From positions 1-64,000 of the forward strand of contig PVEQ01000001.1 of assembly GCA_002973575.1 (NCBI GenBank): DNA of 64,000 nt, given 5' to 3'. The notes under the pieces are model-generated. The model was not told the DNA's origin, did not search any database, and was given only the letters and a program-made list of their open reading frames with translations. Both the position numbers and the translations under genes were made by a program. This document shows positions 56,535-64,000 of the stretch, in pieces. Each line of letters begins with the position of its first letter. Position 1 is the stretch's first letter. This DNA comes from Sediminibacterium magnilacihabitans. GTDB taxonomy: Bacteria; Bacteroidota; Bacteroidia; Chitinophagales; Chitinophagaceae.

Positions 56535-57467
56535 ATGCAACTGCTAGCTGCTTATTGGTGGGTATTGATACTCATCTTCATCTTCTTCAGCGGACTGGTT
56601 ACGGTAAACCAGGGATCCATTGCGGTGATTACTTTATTCGGTAAATACCAGCGGATACTCAGGCCGGGATTGAATTTCAAGATACCCATACTGGAACAGG
56701 TGTATAAAACGGTGAGCATTCAGAACCGCTCTGTGGAGCTGGAATTCCAGGCGGTGACGGTAGACCAGGCCAACGTATATTTCAAGAGTATGCTGTTGTA
56801 TTCGGTGATCAACCAGGATGAAGAAACCATTAAAAATGTAGCATTCAAGTTCATCAGCGATAAAGACCTGATGCAGGCATTGATCAGAACGGTGGAAGGC
56901 AGCATCAGGGCTTTTGTAGCTACGAAAAAGCAGGCGGAGATATTGCTGTTACGAAGGGAAATTGTGGAATTTGTAAAGCAGCAGATCGATCATTCATTAG
57001 AAGAATGGGGTTATCACCTGCAGGACCTGCAGATCAACGACATCACATTCGACAAGCAGATCATGGACAGCATGAGTAAGGTAGTGGCCAGTAATAACCT
57101 GAAAGCGGCCGCGGAGAACGAAGGACAGGCATTACTCATTACCAAGACCAAGGCGGCAGAGGCAGAAGGAAATGCCATCAAGATATCGGCAGAAGCGGAG
57201 AAAGAGGCAGCACGGCTGCGAGGCCAGGGTGTGGCCCTTTTCCGCGAAGAAGTGGCCAGGGGTATGAGCCAGGCTGCCGAGCAGATGAAACAGGCCAACC
57301 TGGATACCAATGTGATCCTTTTCAGTATGTGGACCGAGGCCGTTAAGAACTTCGCCGAGGGCGGTAAAGGCAATATCATTTTCCTCGATGGAAGTCCGGA
57401 AGGCATGGATAAAACGATGAAGCAGATCATGGGGATGCTTAAAATGAAAGATCAAGTTGTTAGTTGA
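56535..57467 (+). CDS. SPFH/stomatin-family membrane protein
   Basis: 310 residues; one N-terminal membrane helix (about 7-27), then a band-7/SPFH domain (QGSIAVITLFGKYQRILRPGLNFKIP, SVELEFQAVTVDQANVYF) and a helical Ala/Glu/Lys-rich region (AAENEGQALLITKTKAAEAEGNAIKISAEAEKEAARLRGQG as a coiled coil) with a short C-terminal tail. Family members form oligomeric microdomains and scaffold proteases. No linked NfeD gene is seen. It stands alone; function in this cell unknown. Confidence 0.9.
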   Translation: MQLLAAYWWVLILIFIFFSGLVTVNQGSIAVITLFGKYQRILRPGLNFKIPILEQVYKTVSIQNRSVELEFQAVTVDQANVYFKSMLLYSVINQDEETIKNVAFKFISDKDLMQALIRTVEGSIRAFVATKKQAEILLLRREIVEFVKQQIDHSLEEWGYHLQDLQINDITFDKQIMDSMSKVVASNNLKAAAENEGQALLITKTKAAEAEGNAIKISAEAEKEAARLRGQGVALFREEVARGMSQAAEQMKQANLDTNVILFSMWTEAVKNFAEGGKGNIIFLDGSPEGMDKTMKQIMGMLKMKDQVVS

Positions 57468-57508
57468 TAGATGTCAGTTGTTAGAACATCCCTCTGACAA
57501 CTAACAAC
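57455..57508. repeat. Imperfect hairpin repeat related to 39906-39967
   Basis: AGTTGTTAGTTG(A/T) words at 57455-57470 pair with CTGACAACTAACAACT (57493-57508), with GTCAGTTGTTAG between them. It overlaps the last codons of the SPFH gene and then enters the gap before exbB. It uses the same GTTAGTTGTTAG words as the perfect inverted repeat at 39906-39967. Confidence 0.6.
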
Positions 57509-57619
57509 TCAAAATGTGCAAAATCTTTCTTAAAACGCCCTGGTAGGGCAATTTTATTCACATGCTGGCTGTTCTTTTGCAGAAGCAGCTAATTTTAGCA
57601 TAACCATAAAACAACCAGC

Positions 57620-58306
57620 ATGTTCTATTTACTGCAGACCGATACCCTCCAGAAGGTTGCTGCTGCAGCTGTTCCCGCTGCACCGGAAAAAATATCCATG
57701 TGGAGCCTTCTCGAAAAGGGCGGTTGGATCATGTATCCCCTTTACCTGCTGCTGGTCATAGCCATTTTTGTATTCGTGGAAAGGTTATTGGCCATCCGCC
57801 GCGCCTCCCGCATTGAAGGCAATTTCATGAGCATCATTCGTGACAACATCATGACGGGTAATGTAGCGGCAGCCAGGAACCTGGCCAGGAATACCAATAA
57901 CCCGGTTGCCCGTATGATCGACAAAGGCATACAGCGTATTGGCAAACCCATCGATGCCATTGAAAAAAGCATGGAGAACGTAGGCAAACTGGAAATGTAC
58001 AATATGGAACGCAACCTGAATATCCTTTCGCTGGTGGCAGGTATCGCGCCTATGTTCGGGTTCCTCGGAACCATTGTGGGTATGGTGCAGTTGTTCTATG
58101 GCATTGCTTCAACAGGTGAATACACGCTGAATACCATCGCAGGAGGTATCTATACCAAGATGATCACTTCGGCAACGGGTCTGATCATCGGACTGATCGC
58201 TTATGTAGGACATAACTATCTCAGTACACAGATTGATAAAACAGCAAACAAGATGGAAGCTTCGAGTGCGGAATTCATTGACATACTGCAGGAGCCTACC
58301 AGGTAA
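57620..58306 (+). CDS. ExbB/TolQ/MotA-family proton channel protein
   Basis: 228 residues. Three membrane helices are visible: WIMYPLYLLLVIAIFVFVERLL near 35-60, a pair around 135-205 with the conserved VAGIAPMFGFLGTIVGMVQLF and TSATGLIIGLIAYVGHNYL. These are the ExbB/TolQ signatures. It works with the ExbD protein 27 bp downstream to drive TonB- or Tol-type energy transfer. Confidence 0.93.
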   Translation: MFYLLQTDTLQKVAAAAVPAAPEKISMWSLLEKGGWIMYPLYLLLVIAIFVFVERLLAIRRASRIEGNFMSIIRDNIMTGNVAAARNLARNTNNPVARMIDKGIQRIGKPIDAIEKSMENVGKLEMYNMERNLNILSLVAGIAPMFGFLGTIVGMVQLFYGIASTGEYTLNTIAGGIYTKMITSATGLIIGLIAYVGHNYLSTQIDKTANKMEASSAEFIDILQEPTR

Positions 58307-58333
58307 TTTTTTATTCATTGCAATCTGCCTATC

Positions 58334-58741
58334 ATGAATATCAGGAAACGATTCAGAACACACCCGGAAGTGCATACAGGCGCATTGAATGATATCCTGT
58401 TCATACTCCTGTTGTTCTTCCTCATTGTTTCCACACTGGCCAATCCCAATGTGATCAAGGTCTCCAACCCCAAAGCCAAAAGCGATACCCGCGCCAAACA
58501 AACGGTGGTGGTAACGGTTGATAAGGACCAGCAGATATACCTTGGTTCACAGAAAATAACTTTTGATCAACTGGAACCGGAACTGAAAAACTTCCTCGCT
58601 AAAGAAACAGAAAAACCTTCAGTGGTGATCAATGGTGATAGTACTTCCCATCTTGGCACCGCCATCCGGGTAATGCAAGTGATCAAGAAACTGGGCGCTA
58701 CGCCTGTGATGGCGGTGGATAATACGCCTTCGAAGCCTTGA
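58334..58741 (+). CDS. ExbD/TolR-family protein
   Basis: 135 residues. A short cytoplasmic start, one membrane helix with the key Asp in LNDILFILLLFFLIVSTL (Asp20), then a periplasmic beta-alpha domain (VVVTVDKDQQIYLGSQKI; VVINGDSTSHLGTAIRVMQ). It partners the ExbB protein. Its end overlaps the convergent prmC gene by 44 bp. Confidence 0.92.
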   Translation: MNIRKRFRTHPEVHTGALNDILFILLLFFLIVSTLANPNVIKVSNPKAKSDTRAKQTVVVTVDKDQQIYLGSQKITFDQLEPELKNFLAKETEKPSVVINGDSTSHLGTAIRVMQVIKKLGATPVMAVDNTPSKP

Positions 58742-59573
58742 TCATACGATCCTTTCCCTGTAAATCTTGCTTTATTGTTACATGATATCCTGTTGCCTCG
58801 AAGAGTTGTTTTACTTCTTTTCCCAACGCTTCATTGATTTCCATATAAATGCTGCCGGCATTGTTCAGATGGGTTGATGCGAAGGCTGCTATTTTCCGGT
58901 AGAAAACAAGTGCATCATTGTCGGGCACAAAAAGCGCTCGTGCAGGCTCATAGTCCAGCACATGCTTTGCCATGGTATTTGATTCCATCGCTTTTATATA
59001 GGGTGGGTTGCTGACAATGGTATCGTAATAGCCAGGTAATTTGTGCCAAAAAGATTCATTTAAAAAATCCAGTTCAATCAATTGAATATCCGCTTGCAGA
59101 GTAGTTGCATTATCATGCGCCACCTGCAATGCATTGGGGTCTATATCAATTGATGTGATAGACGCAGCAGGCAAACCTTTTTTCAATGCAATGGGGATGC
59201 ATCCGCTACCGGTACCAATATCCAATACCTGTTGAGTACCTTGTGCAGCTTCATCAATGATCCATGCAACAAGTTCTTCTGTCTCCGGCCGGGGAATCAA
59301 CACATGTTCGTTGACATAAAATTTCATACCCGCAAACCATGCTTCCCCCAATACATACTGAACAGGACGATGCCGGGATAATTGATCTATATATGATTGT
59401 AACAAAGATTTTTGATCTGCAGTCAATACAGATGCGGGCTCCAGCAGGCGTTCTATTTTTGTTTTACGGGTCAGGTGCTCCATGATCATGTGAGCAATAG
59501 CACTTGCTTCGCGTGCATCGTATATGGGAGCCAGTATTGCCAGTAATTGCTGTTGGGCCGATTGGAACGTCAT
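58698..59573 (-). CDS. prmC: Peptide-chain-release-factor glutamine methyltransferase
   Basis: 291 residues. N-terminal helical domain, then an SAM-dependent methyltransferase with VLDIGTGSGCIPIAL and the catalytic SNPPYI motif near 187-192, preceded by the RPETEELV block (VLIPRPETEE). Methylates the glutamine of the GGQ motif in RF1/RF2. Full length for HemK/PrmC. Divergent from ribD (47-bp gap). Confidence 0.95.
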   Translation of the reverse strand: MTFQSAQQQLLAILAPIYDAREASAIAHMIMEHLTRKTKIERLLEPASVLTADQKSLLQSYIDQLSRHRPVQYVLGEAWFAGMKFYVNEHVLIPRPETEELVAWIIDEAAQGTQQVLDIGTGSGCIPIALKKGLPAASITSIDIDPNALQVAHDNATTLQADIQLIELDFLNESFWHKLPGYYDTIVSNPPYIKAMESNTMAKHVLDYEPARALFVPDNDALVFYRKIAAFASTHLNNAGSIYMEINEALGKEVKQLFEATGYHVTIKQDLQGKDRMIKASKAYYPPPSQA

Positions 59574-59619
59574 GCTGCAATGTTAGCACCATTTGGCTAT
59601 TTTTGTTCATTCTGTTGCG

Positions 59620-60669
59620 ATGAACCAGGACGAACGATATATGCTGCGTTGTGTGGAACTGGCCCGGCTGGGTGCAGGGTCCGTAGCGCCCAACCCCATG
59701 GTAGGTGCGGTACTGGTGTACCGGGATCGTATCATTGGAGAGGGTTGGCACCGTCAATACGGACAAGCGCATGCCGAAGTGAACTGCATCAATAGCGTTG
59801 CTGCTATTGACCAGCCACATATCAGGCAAGCCAGTTTGTATGTTTCCCTGGAGCCCTGTGCCCATTATGGTAAAACACCTCCCTGCAGCGACCTGATCAT
59901 CGAAAAGCAAATACCCCATGTAGTGATAGGATGCAGGGATCCTTTTAAAGAAGTAGACGGCAGGGGAATTGAAAAACTAAAACAGGCAGGCATTACTGTT
60001 GAAGTGGGTGTATTGGAAGACGCCTGTAAAACATTGAACAAACGTTTTTTCACTTTTCATACAACCGGCCGGCCCTATGTGGTGCTGAAATGGGCGCAGA
60101 CGGCAGATCATAAAATGGCCGCTAATACGGGGGAACGTCTGCTGATCAGTAATGCATATTCCAACAGGCTCGTGCATCGTTGGCGCAGCGAAGAAGCAGC
60201 CATACTGGTGGGTACCCGTACAGCTATGCTCGATAACCCATCGCTCGATAACCGTTTGTGGAGCGGGAAAAGCCCTGTGCGAATGGTCATTGACCGGAAC
60301 CTTTCGCTGCCATCGTCGCTGAAATTATTCAACGGAGAACAAACTACCATTGTATTCAATAACAGCAAAGAGGAACGGCATAACCAATTATGGTACCACC
60401 GGCTGGATTTTGAAGCGCCTGTTGTGCCGCAACTGCTCAAAGCCTGTCACCACCTGCAACTGCAAAGTATATTGGTAGAAGGAGGAAATCATTTGTTGCA
60501 GCAGTTTATTGACGAAGCATTGTGGGATGAAGCGCGTGTGATCACAAACCGGCAGCTGAACATTGGCAATGGTTTGCCATCGCCACTCCTTACCAATGCA
60601 GATATGCAACTGGAAGAACAATGGGAAACCGATCATATCACTTATTATACACCCGGTCTCTTGCATTAA
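59620..60669 (+). CDS. ribD: Bifunctional riboflavin biosynthesis deaminase/reductase
   Basis: 349 residues from ATG 59620 (an in-frame extension to 59593 is unlikely). N-terminal deaminase with HAEVN and PCAHYGKTPPCSD zinc ligands (about 49-95); C-terminal reductase with PYVVLKWAQTADHKMA, AAILVGTRTAMLDNPSL and VEGGNHLLQQF. Catalyses steps two and three of riboflavin synthesis. The EamA-type gene follows after 12 bp. Confidence 0.96.
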   Translation: MNQDERYMLRCVELARLGAGSVAPNPMVGAVLVYRDRIIGEGWHRQYGQAHAEVNCINSVAAIDQPHIRQASLYVSLEPCAHYGKTPPCSDLIIEKQIPHVVIGCRDPFKEVDGRGIEKLKQAGITVEVGVLEDACKTLNKRFFTFHTTGRPYVVLKWAQTADHKMAANTGERLLISNAYSNRLVHRWRSEEAAILVGTRTAMLDNPSLDNRLWSGKSPVRMVIDRNLSLPSSLKLFNGEQTTIVFNNSKEERHNQLWYHRLDFEAPVVPQLLKACHHLQLQSILVEGGNHLLQQFIDEALWDEARVITNRQLNIGNGLPSPLLTNADMQLEEQWETDHITYYTPGLLH

Positions 60670-60681
60670 ATCCCTGTTCCC

Positions 60682-61590
60682 ATGCTTTACCTGCTCGGCA
60701 GTATTGTGCTTACCAGTTATCTCACGCTTGCGATCAAAGCTTGTGAAAGATACCAGGTTAGTATATTCCAGGTCATTCTCTTTAACTATTTCACCTGTGT
60801 TGTTACCGGTTCATTCGTGAATGGCGGTTTCCCCATCAATGCTTCGGTAACAGGCACACCCTGGTTCCGCTGGGCCTGCCTCATGGGTGTTTTCTTTGTC
60901 TCCATCTTCAATACATTGGGCGCCACCACACAAAAGATCGGCGTGGCAGTTGCATCCGTTGCCAATAAGCTATCGCTGATCATACCGGTGGTTTTATCGG
61001 TATACCTGTATGGAGAAAGTATAGGGATTTGGAAAGGGATAGGAGTTGGACTGGCATTATTGGCCGTTGTACTTACTTGTTACAGGAACAAGGCGGCATC
61101 ATCGGAAGTGAATGATAACAAGCAGCAGGCTTCGCACAGGTACTCCCTGGTTCCTTTTTTGCCTTTGATCCTTTTCATCGGCAGCGGCCTGCTCGATGCA
61201 CTGATCAACCATGTACAGAAAAATTATGTAACCGAAGAAAACAGCAATGCTTACCTCATCAGTGGTTTTTTATCAGCAGCCACCATCGGCTCCTGCATTC
61301 TATTGATACAGTATCTTCGCGGCAAACAGGTTTTTGCCTGGAAGAACTTGCTGGCCGGCATCATCATTGGCGTACCCAATTATTTTTCTATCTGGTGCCT
61401 GGTCAGGTTTTTGAAAATCAGTCCCTGGCAGAGCAGCGCCAGCATACCCATGAACAATATGGGCATTGTATTATTCAGCGCTGTGGCCGCCTGGTTATTG
61501 TTCAGGGAACGATTATCAAAAATTAATTGGGCAGGAATTGTTCTTTCCATGGTATCGATCTGGTTGATTGCATTTGGAGACAGCTTATGA
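60682..61590 (+). CDS. EamA/DMT-family transporter
   Basis: 302 residues with about ten membrane helices in two EamA-like halves; the first repeat has VASVANKLSLIIPVVLSVYLYGE and the second SASIPMNNMGIVLFSAVAAWLLFRERLS, the typical end-of-repeat pattern. Exports or imports small metabolites; the substrate is unknown. ATGA-coupled to the YigZ-family gene and 12 bp after ribD. Confidence 0.9.
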   Translation: MLYLLGSIVLTSYLTLAIKACERYQVSIFQVILFNYFTCVVTGSFVNGGFPINASVTGTPWFRWACLMGVFFVSIFNTLGATTQKIGVAVASVANKLSLIIPVVLSVYLYGESIGIWKGIGVGLALLAVVLTCYRNKAASSEVNDNKQQASHRYSLVPFLPLILFIGSGLLDALINHVQKNYVTEENSNAYLISGFLSAATIGSCILLIQYLRGKQVFAWKNLLAGIIIGVPNYFSIWCLVRFLKISPWQSSASIPMNNMGIVLFSAVAAWLLFRERLSKINWAGIVLSMVSIWLIAFGDSL

Positions 61591-62192
61591 GTAATGAAGA
61601 TTTTTACCAGGCCATTGATAAAACTGCAATGGCCGAATTCAAAGACAGGGGCAGTAAGTTCATCGCTTTTGTTTTCCCGGTGCAAACACCCGAGGCATTC
61701 AAAGAGCAGTTGCAGCAACTGAAAAAAGAACACCCCAAAGCAGTGCATCACTGCTTTGCATACCGTATAGGACTGGATGGAAATCAGTTCAGGGTGAGTG
61801 ACGATGGCGAGCCCAGTGGAAGCGCCGGCAGGCCAATCCTGGGGCAGATCGACAGCAAATGGCTAACCGATACCGGGGTGATTGTAGTGCGTTATTTTGG
61901 GGGCACTTTATTGGGTGTACCCGGACTCATCAATGCCTATAAAACAGCTACTGCCATGGCGTTGCAACTGGTGCCCATTGTGCAGAAACCAATTGAAATC
62001 ATGTACGAATTACAGTTCGACTATACGCGCATGAACGATGTGATGATGATCGTTAAACAATGCAACTGCAGCGTGGTTGGACAGGAAATGCAATTGTTCT
62101 GTCTGCTCCGTATTGGCATTCCCAAAGCAAGACTTGATGAAGTATTGTATCGTTTGCAGGATATGCATACGGTAGATGTAAAACAGGTGTAA
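61587..62192 (+). CDS. YigZ/IMPACT-family protein
   Basis: 201 residues from ATG 61587, giving a 4-bp overlap with the transporter; an upstream start at 61527 would overlap by 64 bp. N-terminal UPF0029 domain: KDRGSKFIAFVFPV, HHCFAYRIG, VSDDGEPSGSAGRPILGQI and VVRYFGGTLLGVPGL, followed by a short DUF1949 domain. Highly conserved family linked to translation or stress control; exact function unclear. Confidence 0.94.
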   Translation: MSNEDFYQAIDKTAMAEFKDRGSKFIAFVFPVQTPEAFKEQLQQLKKEHPKAVHHCFAYRIGLDGNQFRVSDDGEPSGSAGRPILGQIDSKWLTDTGVIVVRYFGGTLLGVPGLINAYKTATAMALQLVPIVQKPIEIMYELQFDYTRMNDVMMIVKQCNCSVVGQEMQLFCLLRIGIPKARLDEVLYRLQDMHTVDVKQV

Positions 62193-62195
62193 TGA

Positions 62196-62957
62196 TCAGG
62201 CTTTGCCTGTTAAACGATAGGCAACGAAACCTACCACTTCTTTGATGACCCATGACCATTTCTTCAATAGAGAAATATCGGGTATGATATAATTATCAAT
62301 ATCAAATCTTTCATCGATGACTGTATAATCGCAAGGGTAACTAATGAAGTTGATGCCCGCTTTTTTAAATACAGCGACCGACCGGGGCATATGCATGGCA
62401 GAAGTTACCAGTACAAACGGCGGTTGTAATTTTAGAGAATCCAATACCCGCTTACTGAATATGGCATTCTCGTATGTGTTACGAGACCGACTTTCGAGGA
62501 TAATGTCTTTTTCGTTTACGCCATTACGGATGAATTCCTGTTTGAGAAAAATAGCTTCCGGTGGTTCCCTTTGCATCAAATTGCCTGTGCCACCGGTGAT
62601 CAGTACTTTATTGATGATGCCCCTGTGATACAAGTTGGCTGTTTGAATGAAGCGATCGGCTGCTAATGAAAAGAAGCCGCTGTCTTTTTTATCGTAATAG
62701 GAAAGTCCGCCTAAAACAATACCTGCACTGTAGTGCGCAGTATCCGGCAAGGACTTCGGTACAGGCTGCCAGCTCATCACAAAAGATCTATACAGGAATG
62801 GATTGGAGAAAACAATACCCAGCACAATCATACTTATCAGTAATCTTTTACGTGTGGCGGCAGTGCGTGATCTCCATCGCCAGACCCACAAAATAAGGAT
62901 CCATGAAATGGGGTATAACAGGAAGTATAATACTTTGGAAAGAATGAAGAACATCAA
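62196..62957 (-). CDS. DUF218 (YdcF/ElyC-like) membrane protein
   Basis: 253 residues. Two N-terminal hydrophobic segments (about 8-22 and 38-56), then a DUF218 domain: AGIVLGGLSYY, ADRFIQTANLYHRG, VLITGGTGNLMQRE, ESRSRNTYENAIFSKRVL, VTSAMHMPRSVAVFKKAG. ElyC-type proteins influence envelope-carrier-lipid metabolism. Converges with the YigZ gene after 3 bp, and 2 bp downstream of the hydroxyacyl-CoA dehydrogenase gene. Confidence 0.9.
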   Translation of the reverse strand: MMFFILSKVLYFLLYPISWILILWVWRWRSRTAATRKRLLISMIVLGIVFSNPFLYRSFVMSWQPVPKSLPDTAHYSAGIVLGGLSYYDKKDSGFFSLAADRFIQTANLYHRGIINKVLITGGTGNLMQREPPEAIFLKQEFIRNGVNEKDIILESRSRNTYENAIFSKRVLDSLKLQPPFVLVTSAMHMPRSVAVFKKAGINFISYPCDYTVIDERFDIDNYIIPDISLLKKWSWVIKEVVGFVAYRLTGKA

Positions 62958-62959
62958 TC

Positions 62960-63856
62960 TTATTTTTTAAAACGGTTGCTCACTACCAGTTCCTTGCTTC
63001 CGCCCGAATAAACATAAAACCCTTCACCGGATTTTACGCCCAGTTTGCCGGCTGTAACCATATTCACCAACAGGGGACAGGGGGCATATTTCGGATTGCC
63101 AAATCCTTCGTGCAGCACGTTGAGTATACTCAGGCACACATCGAGACCGATGAAATCGGCCAACTGCAAAGGTCCCATAGGATGCGCCATACCCAGCTTC
63201 ATGATGGTATCGATGGAATCCACACCGGCAATGCCTTCATACAAACTGTAAATAGCTTCATTGATCATGGGCATCAGTATCTTGTTGGCGATGAAGCCGG
63301 GATAATCATTCACCACACATGGTATTTTACCTAAAGCAGCGCTGAGCTGCACAATGGCATCGGTAACAGTTGCTTCGGTAGCATAGCCATTGATGATCTC
63401 TACCAGTTTCATCACAGGAACCGGGTTCATAAAGTGCATACCGATCACTTTACCGGGCCTGCTGGTGGCGGCTGCTATTTTGGTAATGGAAATAGAAGAA
63501 GTGTTGGTAGCCAGGATGGCCTGGGCAGGCGCCGCTTCATCTATCTGTTTGAATATTTTTAATTTCAGTTCTGCATTTTCTGTGGCGGCTTCTACAACGA
63601 GATCGGCCTTGCTTACCGCTTTGGCCAGGTCGGTATCGGTGGTCAGGTTCGCCAGCGCCTTTTGCTTTTGTTCTTCGCTAACAGTGCCTTTGCCGATTTG
63701 CCTGTCGAAATTCCGGGTGATGGTCTGCAATGCTTTTTCCAGTTGCGCCGGATTCACATCCACCAGCACAACAGGAAAACCGCTTTGTGCAAAAACATGC
63801 GCAATACCGTTGCCCATGGTACCGGCGCCGATAACAGTAATATGTTGTAATGCCAT
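62960..63856 (-). CDS. 3-hydroxyacyl-CoA (3-hydroxybutyryl-CoA) dehydrogenase
   Basis: 298 residues from ATG 63856 (a TTG at 63865 would add three residues). NAD-binding GAGTMGNGIAH at the start, ATNTSSISIT, the catalytic HFMNPVPVMKLVEI and the C-terminal domain with NKILMPMINEAI and MAHPMGPLQLADFIGLDVC. Soluble short form typical of butyrate or fatty-acid metabolism. It begins 12 bp after an unidentified gene in the same direction. Confidence 0.94.
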   Translation of the reverse strand: MALQHITVIGAGTMGNGIAHVFAQSGFPVVLVDVNPAQLEKALQTITRNFDRQIGKGTVSEEQKQKALANLTTDTDLAKAVSKADLVVEAATENAELKLKIFKQIDEAAPAQAILATNTSSISITKIAAATSRPGKVIGMHFMNPVPVMKLVEIINGYATEATVTDAIVQLSAALGKIPCVVNDYPGFIANKILMPMINEAIYSLYEGIAGVDSIDTIMKLGMAHPMGPLQLADFIGLDVCLSILNVLHEGFGNPKYAPCPLLVNMVTAGKLGVKSGEGFYVYSGGSKELVVSNRFKK

Positions 63857-63868
63857 AATAGGCAAAGA

Positions 63869-64000
63869 TTAGTTCTTTTTCTTGAAATCGCCCCTTTTCC
63901 AGGCTTGAATAAAATCGAGCCAGGCCGCAGGATTCAGGATATTCATGGGCGGTACCTGTCCGGCGTAATAGGCTTTGTTGGCTTGTTGACGTAACTGGTA
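63869..64000 (-). CDS. 3' end of an unidentified gene
   Basis: The last 43 codons of a minus-strand gene that enters from the right. The visible tail reads ...AYYAGQVPPMNILNPAAWLDF and ends KRGDFKKKN. I do not recognise a family from this part. The stop lies 12 bp before the hydroxyacyl-CoA dehydrogenase start, so the two are probably co-transcribed. Confidence 0.6.
   Translation of the reverse strand, partial: YQLRQQANKAYYAGQVPPMNILNPAAWLDFIQAWKRGDFKKKN

Overview
The window reads as the chromosome of a glycan-degrading Bacteroidota, most likely a Chitinophagia/Chitinophagaceae soil type. The evidence is a SusC/SusD pair with associated lipoproteins, many signal-peptide CAZymes, DUF1573, DUF4838 and DUF6263 proteins, TAnnTTTG-like promoter boxes, and few recognisable Shine-Dalgarno sites. 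This placement comes from gene content, not from a marker tree.

Left edge (1-4.2 kb): a visibly AT-rich accessory segment with a vWA / PP2C phosphatase / membrane-anchored PEGA-domain kinase triad (TerY-P type). The reading frame of the first gene runs out of the window through a 24-bp periodic repeat. The segment ends at a degenerate tRNA whose 3' half matches tRNA-Ala(GGC) and which is followed by a strong terminator, as expected for one end of an integrated island. Next come a small protein plus zeta-toxin-like kinase pair (4.3-5.1 kb), a coupled GH43-like / beta-helix pair (5.1-7.5 kb), a 500-bp repeat-bearing gap, and a gene broken by one in-frame TAG (8.06-8.68 kb).

8.66-18.76 kb (minus strand): a tightly coupled seven-gene operon. 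In transcription order it encodes a receiver-only response regulator, a membrane HEAT-like protein, two paralogous processive GT2 synthases, a TPR protein with a C-terminal YaiO-type outer-membrane barrel, a DUF4838 lipoprotein with a discoidin-like end, and a second receiver-only regulator. By analogy with Pga/Alg systems this looks like a synthase-dependent exopolysaccharide production and export machine. It is the best candidate here for a poorly described system.

19-51.9 kb: a large polysaccharide-utilisation region. It holds an acetyl-xylan-esterase-like hydrolase, an SDR and mannonate dehydratase UxuA, SusC/SusD/FAS1-like lipoprotein, GH95 fucosidase, GH31, an alginate-lyase-family enzyme (PL38-like), a GH29-GH88 fusion, a second GH29, a cytochrome c with a PQQ-type sugar dehydrogenase, GH105, a beta-helix protein, a six-hairpin glycosidase-like protein, a sterol-desaturase-family hydroxylase, an SMP-30-like propeller, GH36 and an AraC regulator. 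The set points to a fucosylated, glucuronate-containing polysaccharide. An identical 18-bp motif, and a related third copy, lie 80-95 bp upstream of three of these enzyme genes. Downstream, uxaA is coupled to lutABC (52-56.5 kb), which would fit oxidation of L-lactate released by oxidative deoxy-sugar breakdown.

56.5-64 kb: ordinary housekeeping genes (SPFH protein, ExbB/ExbD, PrmC, RibD, an EamA transporter, a YigZ-family protein, a DUF218 protein, 3-hydroxyacyl-CoA dehydrogenase) and the 3' end of an unidentified gene at the right edge.
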